A stretch of 64,000 bases of DNA from Polyangiaceae bacterium (GTDB lineage: Bacteria > Myxococcota_A > Polyangia > Polyangiales > Polyangiaceae), in the NCBI GenBank assembly GCA_016719945.1, contig JADJYE010000001.1, forward strand, positions 558,001 to 622,000, in the 5' to 3' direction. A program made the translations under genes and the position numbers. Of this stretch, positions 26,397-35,888 are shown one piece after another. The notes beneath the pieces were generated by a model. It was given only the letters and a program-made list of their open reading frames with translations, was not told the origin of the DNA and made no database searches. Position 1 is the stretch's first letter. Every line of letters begins with the position of its first letter.

Positions 26397-27650
26397 CTAC
26401 TGCGCGCAGACCGTCGCGACCTTGGCCGCCGCGCCGCTCGACCCGATGAAGCGCTCGCGCGTCTCGGGCGACGTGCCGTCGATCGTCGCGCAGCCCTCGT
26501 TCTCGAGCGCCGCCTTCGCCATGCAGGTGCCGTCACCCTCGAGCGTCTTGGCGCAGAACGTCCCGGCGTGACCCGCGAGATCCTCGCAGTACCCTTCGCA
26601 CGACACCGTACAGAACCCCGTGGCGCCGCTCAGCTGACAGCTGCCCTTCTCGCCGTCCGCTTCGAACGCGCAGTCCGCGTCGCTCGAGCACTCCGTGCCG
26701 ATCCACGGCAGCTTCGCCGTCTCGGGCGCCTCGAGCAGGTCCCCCGTCGACAGGTCCTGCTTCACGAGGCCGCGATTCGCGCAGTGCTGGCCGTCGAGGG
26801 GCAGGCTCTCATCGAACGAGCAGACCACCTGCGGCAAGTTGCGCGAGTCCCAGGTGCGGAACATCGCGACGTTGGTCTTCGGCCGCTGCACCGAGGCGAG
26901 CGCCGGGTAGAAGACGTCGACGTTCTTGCCCTCGAATACGTCCCACTCGTGCGAGACGACGACCGGCGTCTGGAGCTTCTTCACCTCGCCGACCGCGTGC
27001 GGCTCGGACATGTCGAGCCCGAGCACGTGCGCCAGCTCGACGACGTGCTCGCCGGCCATGCGGTTGCAGCCGTGCGACACGGGGCCGCGGAGCAGCACCC
27101 ACTCCCAGTCCCCGGTCTCCGCGTTGCGCTTCGAGCTGATGGGGCCGTGGAACGCGAGCCCGCGCGACTGGTGGTACTTCATGAACGGAAAGCCGCCCCA
27201 GTCCGCCTTGTCGTTGGTCGACGTGTACGGCACCGCCGTCAGGTACGAGTAGCTGCCCGGGCCGGCGGGGGCCTGGCCCGTCGCCGGGTCGACCGCGCCG
27301 GTCGCCACCGGGTACACGATCGTCGCGAGGGTGCGTCCCTCCGCGGCGGGCGAGGTCTTCACGTAGAAGGGCAGCTCGCCGTCGAAGCCCTTGGGCAGCA
27401 GCCCGGAGACGCGCGCCGTGTGCCCCTTGAGCGACACGAACATCGAGGTCTGCTCGAGCGCGGGGACCCAGCCCTCGTAGATCCACTTCTGGCTCTTGCT
27501 GCCCGTCTTCTCCGCGTTCTTGAGGAAGGACTCCTCGCTCGAGGCGCCCTCGTCGTCTCCATCGACCGCTCCGCCGGGGGCGCAGGCGCCGAGGGCGGCG
27601 GTGGTGGCGAGCAGCCCAGCGAGCAGTGCGCGGATGTAGGCAGAGGTCAT
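26397..27650 (-). CDS. Secreted L,D-transpeptidase-like (YkuD) protein
   Basis: The protein has 417 residues. The N-terminal signal MTSAYIRALLAGLLATTAAL ends with GAC, a plausible lipobox. The YkuD core is seen around MKYHQSRGLAFHGPIS and the catalytic GPVSHGCNRM, with His and the nucleophilic Cys. This family makes 3-3 crosslinks in peptidoglycan or attaches proteins to it. The C-terminal ~130 residues are Cys-rich (CSFDESLPLDGQHC, CSSDADCAFEADGEKGSC, CEGYCEDLAGHAGTFC), typical of myxobacterial secreted proteins. The ATG at 27650 is chosen for the signal peptide. It converges with the NAGPA-like gene over 17 bp. Confidence 0.83.
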   Translation of the reverse strand: MTSAYIRALLAGLLATTAALGACAPGGAVDGDDEGASSEESFLKNAEKTGSKSQKWIYEGWVPALEQTSMFVSLKGHTARVSGLLPKGFDGELPFYVKTSPAAEGRTLATIVYPVATGAVDPATGQAPAGPGSYSYLTAVPYTSTNDKADWGGFPFMKYHQSRGLAFHGPISSKRNAETGDWEWVLLRGPVSHGCNRMAGEHVVELAHVLGLDMSEPHAVGEVKKLQTPVVVSHEWDVFEGKNVDVFYPALASVQRPKTNVAMFRTWDSRNLPQVVCSFDESLPLDGQHCANRGLVKQDLSTGDLLEAPETAKLPWIGTECSSDADCAFEADGEKGSCQLSGATGFCTVSCEGYCEDLAGHAGTFCAKTLEGDGTCMAKAALENEGCATIDGTSPETRERFIGSSGAAAKVATVCAQ

Positions 27651-27781
27651 CGCGCGACCCACTGAGCAACACTTAGACCAACAATGACGCCCAAGGATTC
27701 AGGCCACTTATCGATACACATCCACATGTAGGTGGATCGCCCCCCATGAAATCTGGATCGCCAGGTATCCATGCCCCGCGC

Positions 27782-29563
27782 TCATCTCCCCGCGGGCTCG
27801 CGCGGCTCGATGGCGTACGCGATCGAGAAGCACGTGAGCCCCGCGAGCCGCGCGACGTGGGTGGCTCGCAGCGCGCCGCCCTCCTCCCTCCACAGCTCGA
27901 GGCGCTCCGACAGCGGCAGTCGCAGCGCGCCGAGCGGCGTGACGAGGTACATCCCCGCAGCCGAGCTCCCCTCGCGTTCGGGGCTCGCGCTCGTCAGCGC
28001 CAGGCCACCGTCGACAGCGCCCGCCTCGAGGCAGAGCACGGCGACGAGCGCGCACCGCGGCAGCGGGAACGCACACGAGAGGTAGGGCTGGCCCTCGACC
28101 TCGATCCGCGCGTAGCTGGCGACGAAGCTCGCCCGACGCTCGCCGCCGACATCGACGCAGCGCACGTAACCGATCGGCTCCTTCCGCTCGTCGCGCTCGG
28201 CGCGCAGGCCGAACAGCTCGGTGTGGACCGGGCCTTCGTCTCGCGTCGTCGGCAACACGAGCTGGCCCACGAGCCTGGCCATCACCCTCGCGTGGAGCCG
28301 CCCCGCCGCGACGAACGGCGTCCTCCACGTCGGGTCGGCGTAGAGGACGTAGTCGGCCGTGCGCTCGTAGAAGCGCCGAACGTCGTCGTGGACGGTGCTC
28401 GCGTCGAAGCCCGCGTGGCCGAGCGCCGCGAGCGAGGAGACCTGACCGCGGACCTCGCGCGCTGGATCGACCAACCCCGAGCGTTCGAAGAAGTCGGGGC
28501 CGACGAAGCCTCGCGCGAACACCCGCGGCCAGGGGATCTCGGGGACCCGCACGCGGGGCGCGGGGGGCTGGAGCGCGAGCGCGAGCGACGCGAGCAGGCC
28601 GAACCCGAGCGCGTTCGCCGCGCCGTGCAGCGCGACCATCGTGGAGAACGAGACGACCGGCTCGGCGGCGCCGCGCCCGGCGGAGCCCGTGGCGGCGAAG
28701 GCCACCGCGAAGCCCATCGAAACGACGAGCGAGCCGCCCGCGAGGAGCAGCCCGAAACCGGTCAGCCGCGAGCCCAGACCACGAGCGAACAGCCGCCGCG
28801 CCCCGACGGTCGCGATGCACGTCGCCGCGCCCAACATGCCCGCCCCGAGCAGGAACGCGGCCGGCTTCTCGAGGCTCTGCGAGAGGGTGATCCCGGCCGC
28901 GACGAGGGGGATCCCCGCGAGGACGATGGGCGTGGTCACCCGGTAGAGCCGGCCGAGCCCCTGCCCTGCGAGCGGGGCGGCCTCGTCGGCTCGAGCGGCG
29001 CGGCTGCCGCCGAGCTCGCGACCGACGAGGCCGATCACGACGGGCGCCGCGAACCCTGCGTAGTGGAAGTGGTTGGCGGTGAAGGTGACGACGGGCTCGC
29101 GAAAACCCATCGGCTCGAGCCCCGCGCGCGCGGCGACGAGCCACGCCGCCCCGACCGGGAGGTACAGGTGGCCGACGTCGATCGCGAGCTCCTCGAGCGG
29201 CGCGGCGCCCCGGCGCAGCGCCCGCGCGGCCGCCGAGCCGGCGACGAGCAGGGTCGCCGCGAGCCACACCGTCGCGAGCGCCCCCGCGGCCTGACCGCGG
29301 GGGATCAGGAAGGAGGCGACGGCGAACGGCGCCGCGAGCGAGGCGGACAGCGAGACCACGTCGAAGGAGCGTGCGACGGCGGGCTGCGCCTGCCTGTGGG
29401 CGCAGGTGGCGATCAGCCCGAGCGGGACGACCACCCCGGCGCCCAGCGCGACGAGGGCGCTGGCGACGTCGCCGAAGGTCCCCGTCAGCGCGGCGAAGAC
29501 CCAGCCCACGGCCGAGACCGCGACGGCCCGCGCGAGCCGAAAGCGCGCGGGGTCGAGGCTCAG
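27782..29563 (-). CDS. YndJ-like multi-pass membrane protein with C-terminal soluble domain
   Basis: The protein has about 593 residues. The N-terminal half has roughly nine hydrophobic segments and the YndJ signature region TFTANHFHYAGFAAPVVIG. The C-terminal half is soluble, with RRFYERTADYVLYADPTWRT and YVRCVDVGGERR. The function of YndJ proteins is unknown. The likely start is a CTG at 29563, overlapping the upstream stop as CTGA, with AAAGGGA about 8 nt before it; GTG further in would cut into the first helix. It is the last gene of a def/small-gene/yndJ operon. About 130 bp downstream (27651-27781) has no gene. Confidence 0.75.
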   Translation of the reverse strand: MSLDPARFRLARAVAVSAVGWVFAALTGTFGDVASALVALGAGVVVPLGLIATCAHRQAQPAVARSFDVVSLSASLAAPFAVASFLIPRGQAAGALATVWLAATLLVAGSAAARALRRGAAPLEELAIDVGHLYLPVGAAWLVAARAGLEPMGFREPVVTFTANHFHYAGFAAPVVIGLVGRELGGSRAARADEAAPLAGQGLGRLYRVTTPIVLAGIPLVAAGITLSQSLEKPAAFLLGAGMLGAATCIATVGARRLFARGLGSRLTGFGLLLAGGSLVVSMGFAVAFAATGSAGRGAAEPVVSFSTMVALHGAANALGFGLLASLALALQPPAPRVRVPEIPWPRVFARGFVGPDFFERSGLVDPAREVRGQVSSLAALGHAGFDASTVHDDVRRFYERTADYVLYADPTWRTPFVAAGRLHARVMARLVGQLVLPTTRDEGPVHTELFGLRAERDERKEPIGYVRCVDVGGERRASFVASYARIEVEGQPYLSCAFPLPRCALVAVLCLEAGAVDGGLALTSASPEREGSSAAGMYLVTPLGALRLPLSERLELWREEGGALRATHVARLAGLTCFSIAYAIEPREPAGR

Positions 29564-29808
29564 GGGGTCGTCCCTTTGCCGGTCAACCGCGACAAGACGC
29601 GCAGGAACGTGCGCTGATCGACGTCGACGTGCTCGACGACCCGACCGTAGAGCTGCGCGGTGGGCACCATACGCCCGCCGCGCTCCTTCCCGACGACGTC
29701 GAGCTGCCACAAGATCACGCGCTCGAGGCGCGTAAGGCCGTCGCGGACGTCAGGCAGGACGTCGAGGTCGAGCGCGAGGTCGCCGCCGCCTTCGCGTCGC
29801 TCACGCAC
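29560..29808 (-). CDS. Small conserved-looking protein between def and yndJ
   Basis: The protein has 82 residues, GTG start at 29808. It overlaps the def stop by 8 bp and the yndJ start by 4 bp, so it looks like a true operon member. The sequence is helical and charged: LTRLERVILWQLDVVGKERG, PTAQLYGRVVEHVDVDQRTF and LRVLSRLTGKG, a layout like a small winged-helix or effector protein. There is no membrane segment and I do not recognise a family. Confidence 0.6.
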   Translation of the reverse strand: MRERREGGGDLALDLDVLPDVRDGLTRLERVILWQLDVVGKERGGRMVPTAQLYGRVVEHVDVDQRTFLRVLSRLTGKGTTP

Positions 29809-30390
29809 CGAGCTTCTCCCGAACCTCGGCGACGGGGAGCCGTGACCAGCGCGCGCCGATCTCTTCGTTGACCCCGAACGTGCGGCTCAACATGCGGTCG
29901 ACGTAGAGCATCCCGTTCAGGTGGTCGACCTCGTGCTGGAGGATGCGCGCGGGCCACCCGCTCACGCGCCACTCGACAGGCTCGCCCTTGTCGTCGACGC
30001 CGCGCACGGCGACCTCTCGATGACGCGGCACCAGCGCGCTGTACGAGGGCACGCTGAGGCAGCCCTCGAAGAAGACGACGTCGGGCTCACCGACCCGCTC
30101 GAGGGAGGGGTTGACGATCACGCGCAGAGGAAACGCCACCCGGCCCCGCTCCGCGCGGTGCTCGGGCGACATCGTCGCCATCAGCCGCTCGGCGTCCTCC
30201 AGCACGATGACCCGCTTGACACGCCGATCTGCGGGGCGGCGAGCCCCACCCCGGGCGCGCGCCGCATGGCCTCGACCATCGTCTTGACCAGCTGCGCGAG
30301 CGGCTTCGTCCCCAGCTCCTCGTCGGACACGTCGGCGGCGAGGGCGCGCAAGACGGGGTCTCCCGCGCGAACGATGTCCAGCTTTCCCAT
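29801..30390 (-). pseudogene. def: Peptide deformylase gene, frameshifted
   Basis: All three deformylase motifs are present, but in two frames. Motif 1 GVGLAAPQIG lies in the upstream frame starting MGKLDIVRAGDPVLRALA at 30390. Motif 2 EGCLSVP and motif 3 LQHEVDHLNGMLYVDRM lie in the downstream frame. The shift is near 30219, where GTGTCAAGCGGGTC should read with one more base to give VSKRVIVLED. The enzyme removes the formyl group from nascent proteins and is normally essential, so a sequence error or a second def copy elsewhere is likely. It heads the operon with the small gene and yndJ. Confidence 0.88.
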
Positions 30391-30450
30391 GGCTCGAACG
30401 GATCTCTATCGAGCCAAAACCCGGGCGTCCACCGTGGTAAGGTGCGCGCC

Positions 30451-31479
30451 ATGGCTCCCCACCACGTGGTCTTGATCCCCGGCGACGGGATCGGCCCGTC
30501 CATCGCGGATAGCGTCAAGAAGATCTTCGCGGCAGCCCAGGTTGAGGTCGTCTGGCACGAGCACGTCGCCGGCGTCGCCGCGATCGCCAAGGGCAAAGAC
30601 GTGATGCCCGAGGAGACCCTCGAGGCGATCGAGCACTTCGAGCTCGCCCTCAAGGGCCCCTGCTCGACGCCGGTCGGCGAGGGCTTCCGCTCGGTGAACG
30701 TCTCGCTCCGCAAGCGGCTCAACCTGTACGCCGCCGTGCGTCCGGTGAAGAGCCTGCCGAGCGTCAAGACGCGCTTCGAGGGGGTCGACATCATCATCGT
30801 GCGCGAGAACACCGAGGGCCTCTACAGCGGGGTCGAGAACGAGGTGCTCCCCGGGGTGGTGATGAGCATGAAGGTCGCCAGCGAGATGGCGTGCACGCGC
30901 ATCGCGCACTGGGCCTTCCGCTTCGCCACCCGCCGCCGCCGCAAGAAGATCACGGCGATGCACAAGGCGAACATCATGAAGCTCACCGACGGCCTGTTCA
31001 TCCGCTGCGCCCGCAACGTGCACCGCGTCGAATACCCGAACATCGAGTACGACGAGATGATCATCGACGCCGGCTGCATGAAGATCGTCCAGGACCCGGC
31101 GCGCTTCGACATCCTGCTCCTGGAGAACCTGTACGGCGACGTGATGAGCGATCTGTGCGCTGGCCTGGTCGGCGGGCTCGGCGTCGTCCCCGGCGCCAAC
31201 TTCGGCGACAAGAGCGCGATCTTCGAAGCCGTGCACGGCTCCGCCCCCGACATCGTCGGCAAGGGCATCGCGAACCCGCTCGCCCTGCTCATGAGCGGCG
31301 TGATGATGCTCGAGCACATCGCGCAAGAGCGCGACGACGCGAAGGTCGCCAGGCAAGCCGAGCAGATCAAGAACGCCTACGAGCTCGCCCTCTCCGAGGG
31401 CCAGAAGACGCGCGATCTCGGCGGCGAGCTCGGCACCGACGCCTTCACGGAGGCCGTCATCGCGCGGCTCGGGGGCTGA
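30451..31479 (+). CDS. Isocitrate dehydrogenase, NAD-type (IDH3/IMDH-like)
   Basis: The protein has 342 residues, in the beta-decarboxylating dehydrogenase family that includes isocitrate and isopropylmalate dehydrogenases. Features are VVLIPGDGIGPSIADS, VRENTEGLYSGVEN (substrate loop), KITAMHKANIMKLTDGLF (catalytic Lys), ENLYGDVMSDL (metal Asp) and VHGSAPDIVGKGIANP. The NTEGLYSG form favours isocitrate over isopropylmalate. ATG 30451 has AAGGTG about 8 nt before it. It diverges from def. Cofactor choice (NAD rather than NADP) is inferred from the short, IDH3-like length. Confidence 0.9.
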   Translation: MAPHHVVLIPGDGIGPSIADSVKKIFAAAQVEVVWHEHVAGVAAIAKGKDVMPEETLEAIEHFELALKGPCSTPVGEGFRSVNVSLRKRLNLYAAVRPVKSLPSVKTRFEGVDIIIVRENTEGLYSGVENEVLPGVVMSMKVASEMACTRIAHWAFRFATRRRRKKITAMHKANIMKLTDGLFIRCARNVHRVEYPNIEYDEMIIDAGCMKIVQDPARFDILLLENLYGDVMSDLCAGLVGGLGVVPGANFGDKSAIFEAVHGSAPDIVGKGIANPLALLMSGVMMLEHIAQERDDAKVARQAEQIKNAYELALSEGQKTRDLGGELGTDAFTEAVIARLGG

Positions 31480-31483
31480 GCCG

Positions 31484-32576
31484 ATGAGCGCGCGCGCTCG
31501 AGCGCTAGGGGTGAGGGTGGGGCTCGCGCTCGTGCTCGGGGCGGGCGCATCCTGCGTGGACGACGTCTTGACCGACGAGAGCGACGTGATCGTCAAGACC
31601 GAGACCGAAGCCCAGTGGGAGCAATACGTCACGAACGTCGACTTCGTAGAGGGCTACCTCCCGCGCTGCGGCGGCGCCGACAGCGGCGGTCGGCCCCGGG
31701 TGCTCGTCACGGGGTTCGGGCGCTTCCTCGAGAACAAGGAGAACGCGACGGGCCGCATGGTCGCTGCGCTGGTGCCCGGCCTCGAGTATCCGCTCACCTC
31801 CGCGCCGGAGGCGGGTGAGGTCGACGATCCCCAGGCGCAGACCCGCGTCGCGCGGGCCACCATCGAGCTCGAGGGTGTCGGCGAGGTCGACGTCTGCGGC
31901 ATGGTGCTCCCCGTCTTCTGGGACGTCGCTGCCCTCCTCGTCCTCGCGGAGATGCAGGCGTTCGAGCCCGACATGGTGCTGATGAACGGCATCGCGGGGG
32001 CCCGACAGCCCCTGTGGCTCGAGCTCGGGAGCGTCAACGAAGCGGTCGCCCTCCCCCGACGGCTCGGGCACCCTGGCGCCCGTGGAGACCGGCTCGAAGC
32101 TGGTCGAGGAGGCCCCCGACGCCGATCGTGCCCGCGGGCTGATGCTCTCCTGGGAGGACGTGAAGGCCGGCGTCGAGGCGGCGCGCGAAGGCCTCGCCGA
32201 AGAGACCGACGCGAGCGGCTTCCGCTTCGGCGACGTGCTCACCGGCGTGCGCTTCGCCGGCTTCCCGAGGTCGAGCAACACGTACCTCTGCAACAACACG
32301 ACGTACGCGGTGAACTACCTCTTCGATCACCCCGGACAGACCTTCCGCCTGCTGCGGCCGAGCCACCCCCGGGAGGGCGGGCCGACCGGCGTCGACGTCA
32401 CGCTGACGAAGGACTTCGGCGCCGTCCCCCGCGTCTTCGCGCACTGGGCCAAGGACCTGCAGGGCCCGTTCGAGCCGCAAGGCGCAGCCGTGATGCGCGC
32501 GCTGATCGCCGCGCAGCTCGGCGCTGCGACCCCGCCTCGACGCGGCGACAACGAGCTCGCCGAGGTCACGGACTGA
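31484..32576 (+). pseudogene. Secreted pyroglutamyl-peptidase-like protein, frameshifted
   Basis: The upstream frame carries a signal (MSARARALGVRVGLALVLGA, ending ASC) and the PGP-I-like start RPRVLVTGFGRFLENKENAT. The downstream frame continues with VETGSKLVEEAPD, FAGFPRSSNTYLCNNTTYAV (the catalytic Cys region of C15 peptidases) and VFAHWAKDLQG. They join if one base is removed from the C-run CCCTCCCCCGACGG near 32055. PGP-I removes N-terminal pyroglutamate and is normally cytoplasmic, so an exported form is notable. It follows the isocitrate dehydrogenase by 4 bp. It is either a pseudogene or a homopolymer error. Confidence 0.75.
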
Positions 32577-32579
32577 CCC

Positions 32580-32843
32580 TCAGCTTGGGCGGTCGTCGTC
32601 CCGCTTCGGGAGCTTGTAGACCCAGACCTTCGCGGGCCGCTCTTTCGGTGCCCCCTTGCGGTACGGGTGCTCGGGGCCCTCGGGGTCTCTGCCTCGGCCC
32701 GGGCGCCAGGGCGCGCTGGGTCGGCGCGCCGGCCACGCCATGAAGAGCACCACGGCGAGCGCGAGGAGCGCGAACGCGATGACCTCCTCGCCTCGGGCGG
32801 TCATGCGCGACTCGCTGGGCGCCCGCGGCGCTTCCGCAATCAC
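32580..32843 (-). CDS. Small single-pass membrane protein
   Basis: The protein has up to 87 residues. One hydrophobic helix (VIAFALLALAVVLFMAW) follows a short N-terminus, then a basic, proline-rich cytoplasmic-looking tail (GRDPEGPEHPYRKGAPKERP, VYKLPKRDDD). A shorter start at MTARGEE (32804) would also work. No family is recognised. It converges on the PGP-like gene with 3 bp between the stops. Confidence 0.5.
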   Translation of the reverse strand: MIAEAPRAPSESRMTARGEEVIAFALLALAVVLFMAWPARRPSAPWRPGRGRDPEGPEHPYRKGAPKERPAKVWVYKLPKRDDDRPS

Positions 32844-32904
32844 CTCGCCAGGCTAGCGCATCGCGCGGCCCCAAGCCCGTGGGACCTTTGGGGCCCCGTC
32901 TGGC

Positions 32905-34917
32905 TCAGCGCGGGCCAGCCTCGAACGTGAGGTAGGTCTGCTCCTTCAGTCCGCGCTCATACTCGGCGATCAGGCGCATCCCTTCGGTCGGCTTGAGGCG
33001 GTCCTGCTTGATCGCGGCGTCGACCTGGGCCTTCACCCTCGCCACGAGGTCGTGCGTGTCCCACTGGGTCATCGCGAGCACCTCGCGGATCGTGTTGCCC
33101 TGGATCGTCTCCTCGAGGTAGTAGCCGCACTCCTCGTCCTCATCGAGGAACACGTGGACCTCGTTCACGCGGCCGAAGAGGTTGTGGATGTCGCCCATGA
33201 TGTCCTGGTACGCGCCGGTCAGGAAGATGCCGAGGTAGTAGGGCTTGCCGTCGAACGGGTGCAGCAAGAGCGTGTCTTGCACGTCCTGCAGGTCGATGAA
33301 CTTGCTGATCTTGCCGTCCGAGTCGCAGGTGATGTCGACGATCGTGCTCTCCGCGGTGGGCCGCTCGGCGAGCCGCTGGATGGGAACGACGGGGAAGAGC
33401 GCGCCGAGCGCCCAGTGGTCGAGCAGCGACTGGAAGACCGAGAAGTTGCAGATGAACTGATCGGCGATCTGCGGCTTGAGCTCCTGCAGGCTGTCCGGGA
33501 TCTCGTCGGTCGGGCTCTGACTAGCCATCACCAGCATGCGCCGCGCTTGGGCCCAGAACAGCTCCTCGACGCGCGCCTTGATGGGCAGGTCGAGCGCGCC
33601 GACCTCGAAGCGCTTCTGCGCCTCCTCCTTCACCGCCAGCAGATCGTTCCAGCACTCCCCCAGGGTGTCGGGCTTGAGCTGCTCCTCGATGTACACAAGC
33701 TCCTGCACGAGCTTGTGCTCGCGGGTGGAGTCCGCCTCCTTGGCGACGTCCTTCACCTTCTCGATCGAGCCGAACGCCTCGACGATGAGCACCGAGTGGT
33801 GGGCGACGATCGCCCGGCCGCTCTCGCTGATGACGTCGGGGTGCGGGACCTTCTCCTCGTCGCAGATGTCCGCGATCGCGTAGATGATGTCGCGCGCGTA
33901 CTCCTCGAGGGAGTAGTTCATCGACGAGTGGAAGGTGGACCGCGACCCGTCGTAGTCGATGGCGAGGCCGCCGCCGACGTCGATGTACTCGATGGGCTGG
34001 CCCATGCGACGGAGCTTCGCGTAGTGCCGAGCGGCCTCGCGAACGGCCCGCTTGATGATCTGAATGTCGGGGACCTGCGAGCCGATGTGGAAATGCAGCA
34101 GCTTGAAGGCGTTGGACAGGTTCGCCTCGGCGAGCAGCGCCATCGCCTGCAGGATCTCGCTGGTGGTGAGGCCGAACTTCGCGTGCTCGCCGGCGCTGGT
34201 CGCCCACTTGCCCGCGCCCTTCGAGACCAGCCGGCAGCGCAGGCCGATCATCGGCTCGACGTTCATCTCCTTCGCGAGGCGGATGATCGAGCGCACCTCG
34301 GACAGCTTCTCGGCGATCAGGATCACGCGCTTGCCCAGCTTGCGGCCGATCAGCGCGGTCCGGATGTAGCTGTCGTCCTTGTAGCCGTTGCACACGATCA
34401 GCGAGTCGATGTCGGTCTGGATCGACAGCGCGGCGAACATCTCCGGCTTGCTGCCGACCTCGATGCCGTAGTGGCTCGAGCGGCCGGCATCGAGGATCTC
34501 CTCCACGACCTCGCGCAGCTGGTTCACCTTGATGGGGAACACGCCGCGGTAGCGGCCGCGGTACTTGTTGTCATCGATCGCCGCCTCGAAGGCCGTGTTC
34601 AGCTTCTTCACGCGATGCCGCAGGATGTCCTGGAAGCGGACGAGCATCGGCGTCTGCAGGCCCTCGCGGCGCCCCTCCTCGACGACGTCGAGGATGGGGA
34701 TCTTCGGGCCCTTGGGGCCCTCGGGCGACACCACCATGTGGCCCGCCTCATTGACGTCGAAGTACCCCGAGCCCCACCGGTTGATGAGGTAGAGCTCGCG
34801 GGCGTCGTCGAGGGTCCAGGGCTCCTCGGGAGGAGCCATCGTGGGGTGGCTGGCCGCGCCGTTCACGGTGGAGTCGGCGGGCTCGGCGGAGGGCGCGAAG
34901 GGAGGCGTGGCGCTCAA
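32905..34917 (-). CDS. speA: Biosynthetic arginine decarboxylase
   Basis: The protein has 670 residues, close to the usual ~650. It is a PLP enzyme of the alanine-racemase-fold (group IV) decarboxylases, converting arginine to agmatine for polyamine synthesis. It has the PLP lysine in YRGVFPIKVNQLREVVEEI, HFHIGSQVPDIQIIKRAV, YIDVGGGLAIDYDGS (PLP phosphate binding), EECGYYLEETIQGNTIREVL and the family start WTLDDARELYLINRWGSGYF. The N-terminal ~30 residues are Pro/Ser-rich and variable. It is monocistronic by context, with repeat copy E just upstream of its promoter side. Confidence 0.96.
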   Translation of the reverse strand: MSATPPFAPSAEPADSTVNGAASHPTMAPPEEPWTLDDARELYLINRWGSGYFDVNEAGHMVVSPEGPKGPKIPILDVVEEGRREGLQTPMLVRFQDILRHRVKKLNTAFEAAIDDNKYRGRYRGVFPIKVNQLREVVEEILDAGRSSHYGIEVGSKPEMFAALSIQTDIDSLIVCNGYKDDSYIRTALIGRKLGKRVILIAEKLSEVRSIIRLAKEMNVEPMIGLRCRLVSKGAGKWATSAGEHAKFGLTTSEILQAMALLAEANLSNAFKLLHFHIGSQVPDIQIIKRAVREAARHYAKLRRMGQPIEYIDVGGGLAIDYDGSRSTFHSSMNYSLEEYARDIIYAIADICDEEKVPHPDVISESGRAIVAHHSVLIVEAFGSIEKVKDVAKEADSTREHKLVQELVYIEEQLKPDTLGECWNDLLAVKEEAQKRFEVGALDLPIKARVEELFWAQARRMLVMASQSPTDEIPDSLQELKPQIADQFICNFSVFQSLLDHWALGALFPVVPIQRLAERPTAESTIVDITCDSDGKISKFIDLQDVQDTLLLHPFDGKPYYLGIFLTGAYQDIMGDIHNLFGRVNEVHVFLDEDEECGYYLEETIQGNTIREVLAMTQWDTHDLVARVKAQVDAAIKQDRLKPTEGMRLIAEYERGLKEQTYLTFEAGPR

Positions 34918-34990
34918 CGTGGGTGGCTCCTAAGTGGAGCGGCAAGTGTGACAGACTCGCCCGCGGATCAATCGCTAATGCTTTTTTTTT

Positions 34991-35059
34991 CTCGCGCGCC
35001 CGCTCGCGCGGGGCCCTTCGGTTTCGCGGGTCCCAGGCGACCCACGAAACCGGCGCGAG
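34991..35059 (+). repeat. Structured dispersed repeat, copy E
   Basis: A run of T is followed by CTCGCGC, hairpin CCCGC-TCGC-GCGGG, GCCCTT, a second hairpin GGTTTCG...CGAAACC with inner GGGTC/GACCC, and GCGCGAG. The second stem has a different sequence from copies A-D but the same fold. It lies between the speA start and the SGNH gene stop. Confidence 0.75.
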
Positions 35060-35084
35060 ATTTCTCTGGCCGATCCCGCCGCGC

Positions 35085-35884
35085 CTACTCGGTGGCCGGG
35101 CGGGCCTTGAGGGCGAACGGCTTCTCGGTGCCCGCGCGCTCCTTCTGCAGCCAGTCGACGAACGAGCCGGCCCACTTCTTCTGGCCCTCGGACGTGGGGT
35201 GGATCTTGTCGCTCCCTCGGGGCAGGTCGGGCGAGTGCACGTTCGAGTCGAAGTAGCGGCAAGGGGTGGAGCTCTTGCGGATGACGTCGAGCAGGCCGTT
35301 GTCCTTGTTGCCCCAGAGCGGGGGCGACACCCAGACGCAAGGCGTGTTGCCGAACAGCCCGACGAGCTGCTTGACCTTCGGCCCGCGGACGTCGGGGTTC
35401 ACCATGGCGAGCTCGTTGCCGCCGAGAGCGACCACGACGAGATCCGGCTTCTCTTGGAGCATCATCCCGGCGACGCCGCGGTTGGGTCCCGCCCACTCGG
35501 GGATGTACGTGGCCTTCTCGCCGCGGTTGACGAACTTCACGCCCGTCTCGGCTTCCTTCGATTTGAGGCCTACCCCCAGGGCCTGCGCGAACGAGTCGCC
35601 GATCACGAGCACCTTCATGCCCTTCGGGAGCGGCACCACCTCGGCGGCGGGGGCCGCCGGCTGGGCGGGCCCGCTCGCCGCGGCCGCGACGGCGTCGCCC
35701 TCGGACGTCTGCACCGAGGTCGACCCAGCGGACGACGCGGCCGGCGCCGACGGCGCCGGGAGGTCGCGGACGCGACGGCCGGCTGACCTTCGGGGGCGAC
35801 CGGGCTCGGCTCGGCCGAGCTGCAGGCCGCGAGCGCGAGGGACGTGAACGGGACCAGGGCGCGGAGCGTGGAGAGCCTTCGCAT
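35085..35884 (-). pseudogene. SGNH-hydrolase-like lipoprotein, frameshifted near the N-terminus
   Basis: The first part encodes a lipoprotein signal (MRRLSTLRALVPFTSLALAA, then CSS) and SPVAPEGQPAVASA. The rest continues in another frame from about 35765 through a Pro/Ala/Ser tether to the enzyme domain: VLVIGDSFAQALG (block I, GDS), VVVALGGNELAM (block III, GGNE) and DKIHPTSEGQKKW (block V, D..H). This resembles SGNH/GDSL esterases that act on acylated envelope polymers. The shift falls in a low-complexity linker, so the protein would otherwise be normal. It diverges from the DUF455 gene, with starts only a few bases apart. Confidence 0.75.
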
Positions 35885-35888
35885 CGAC

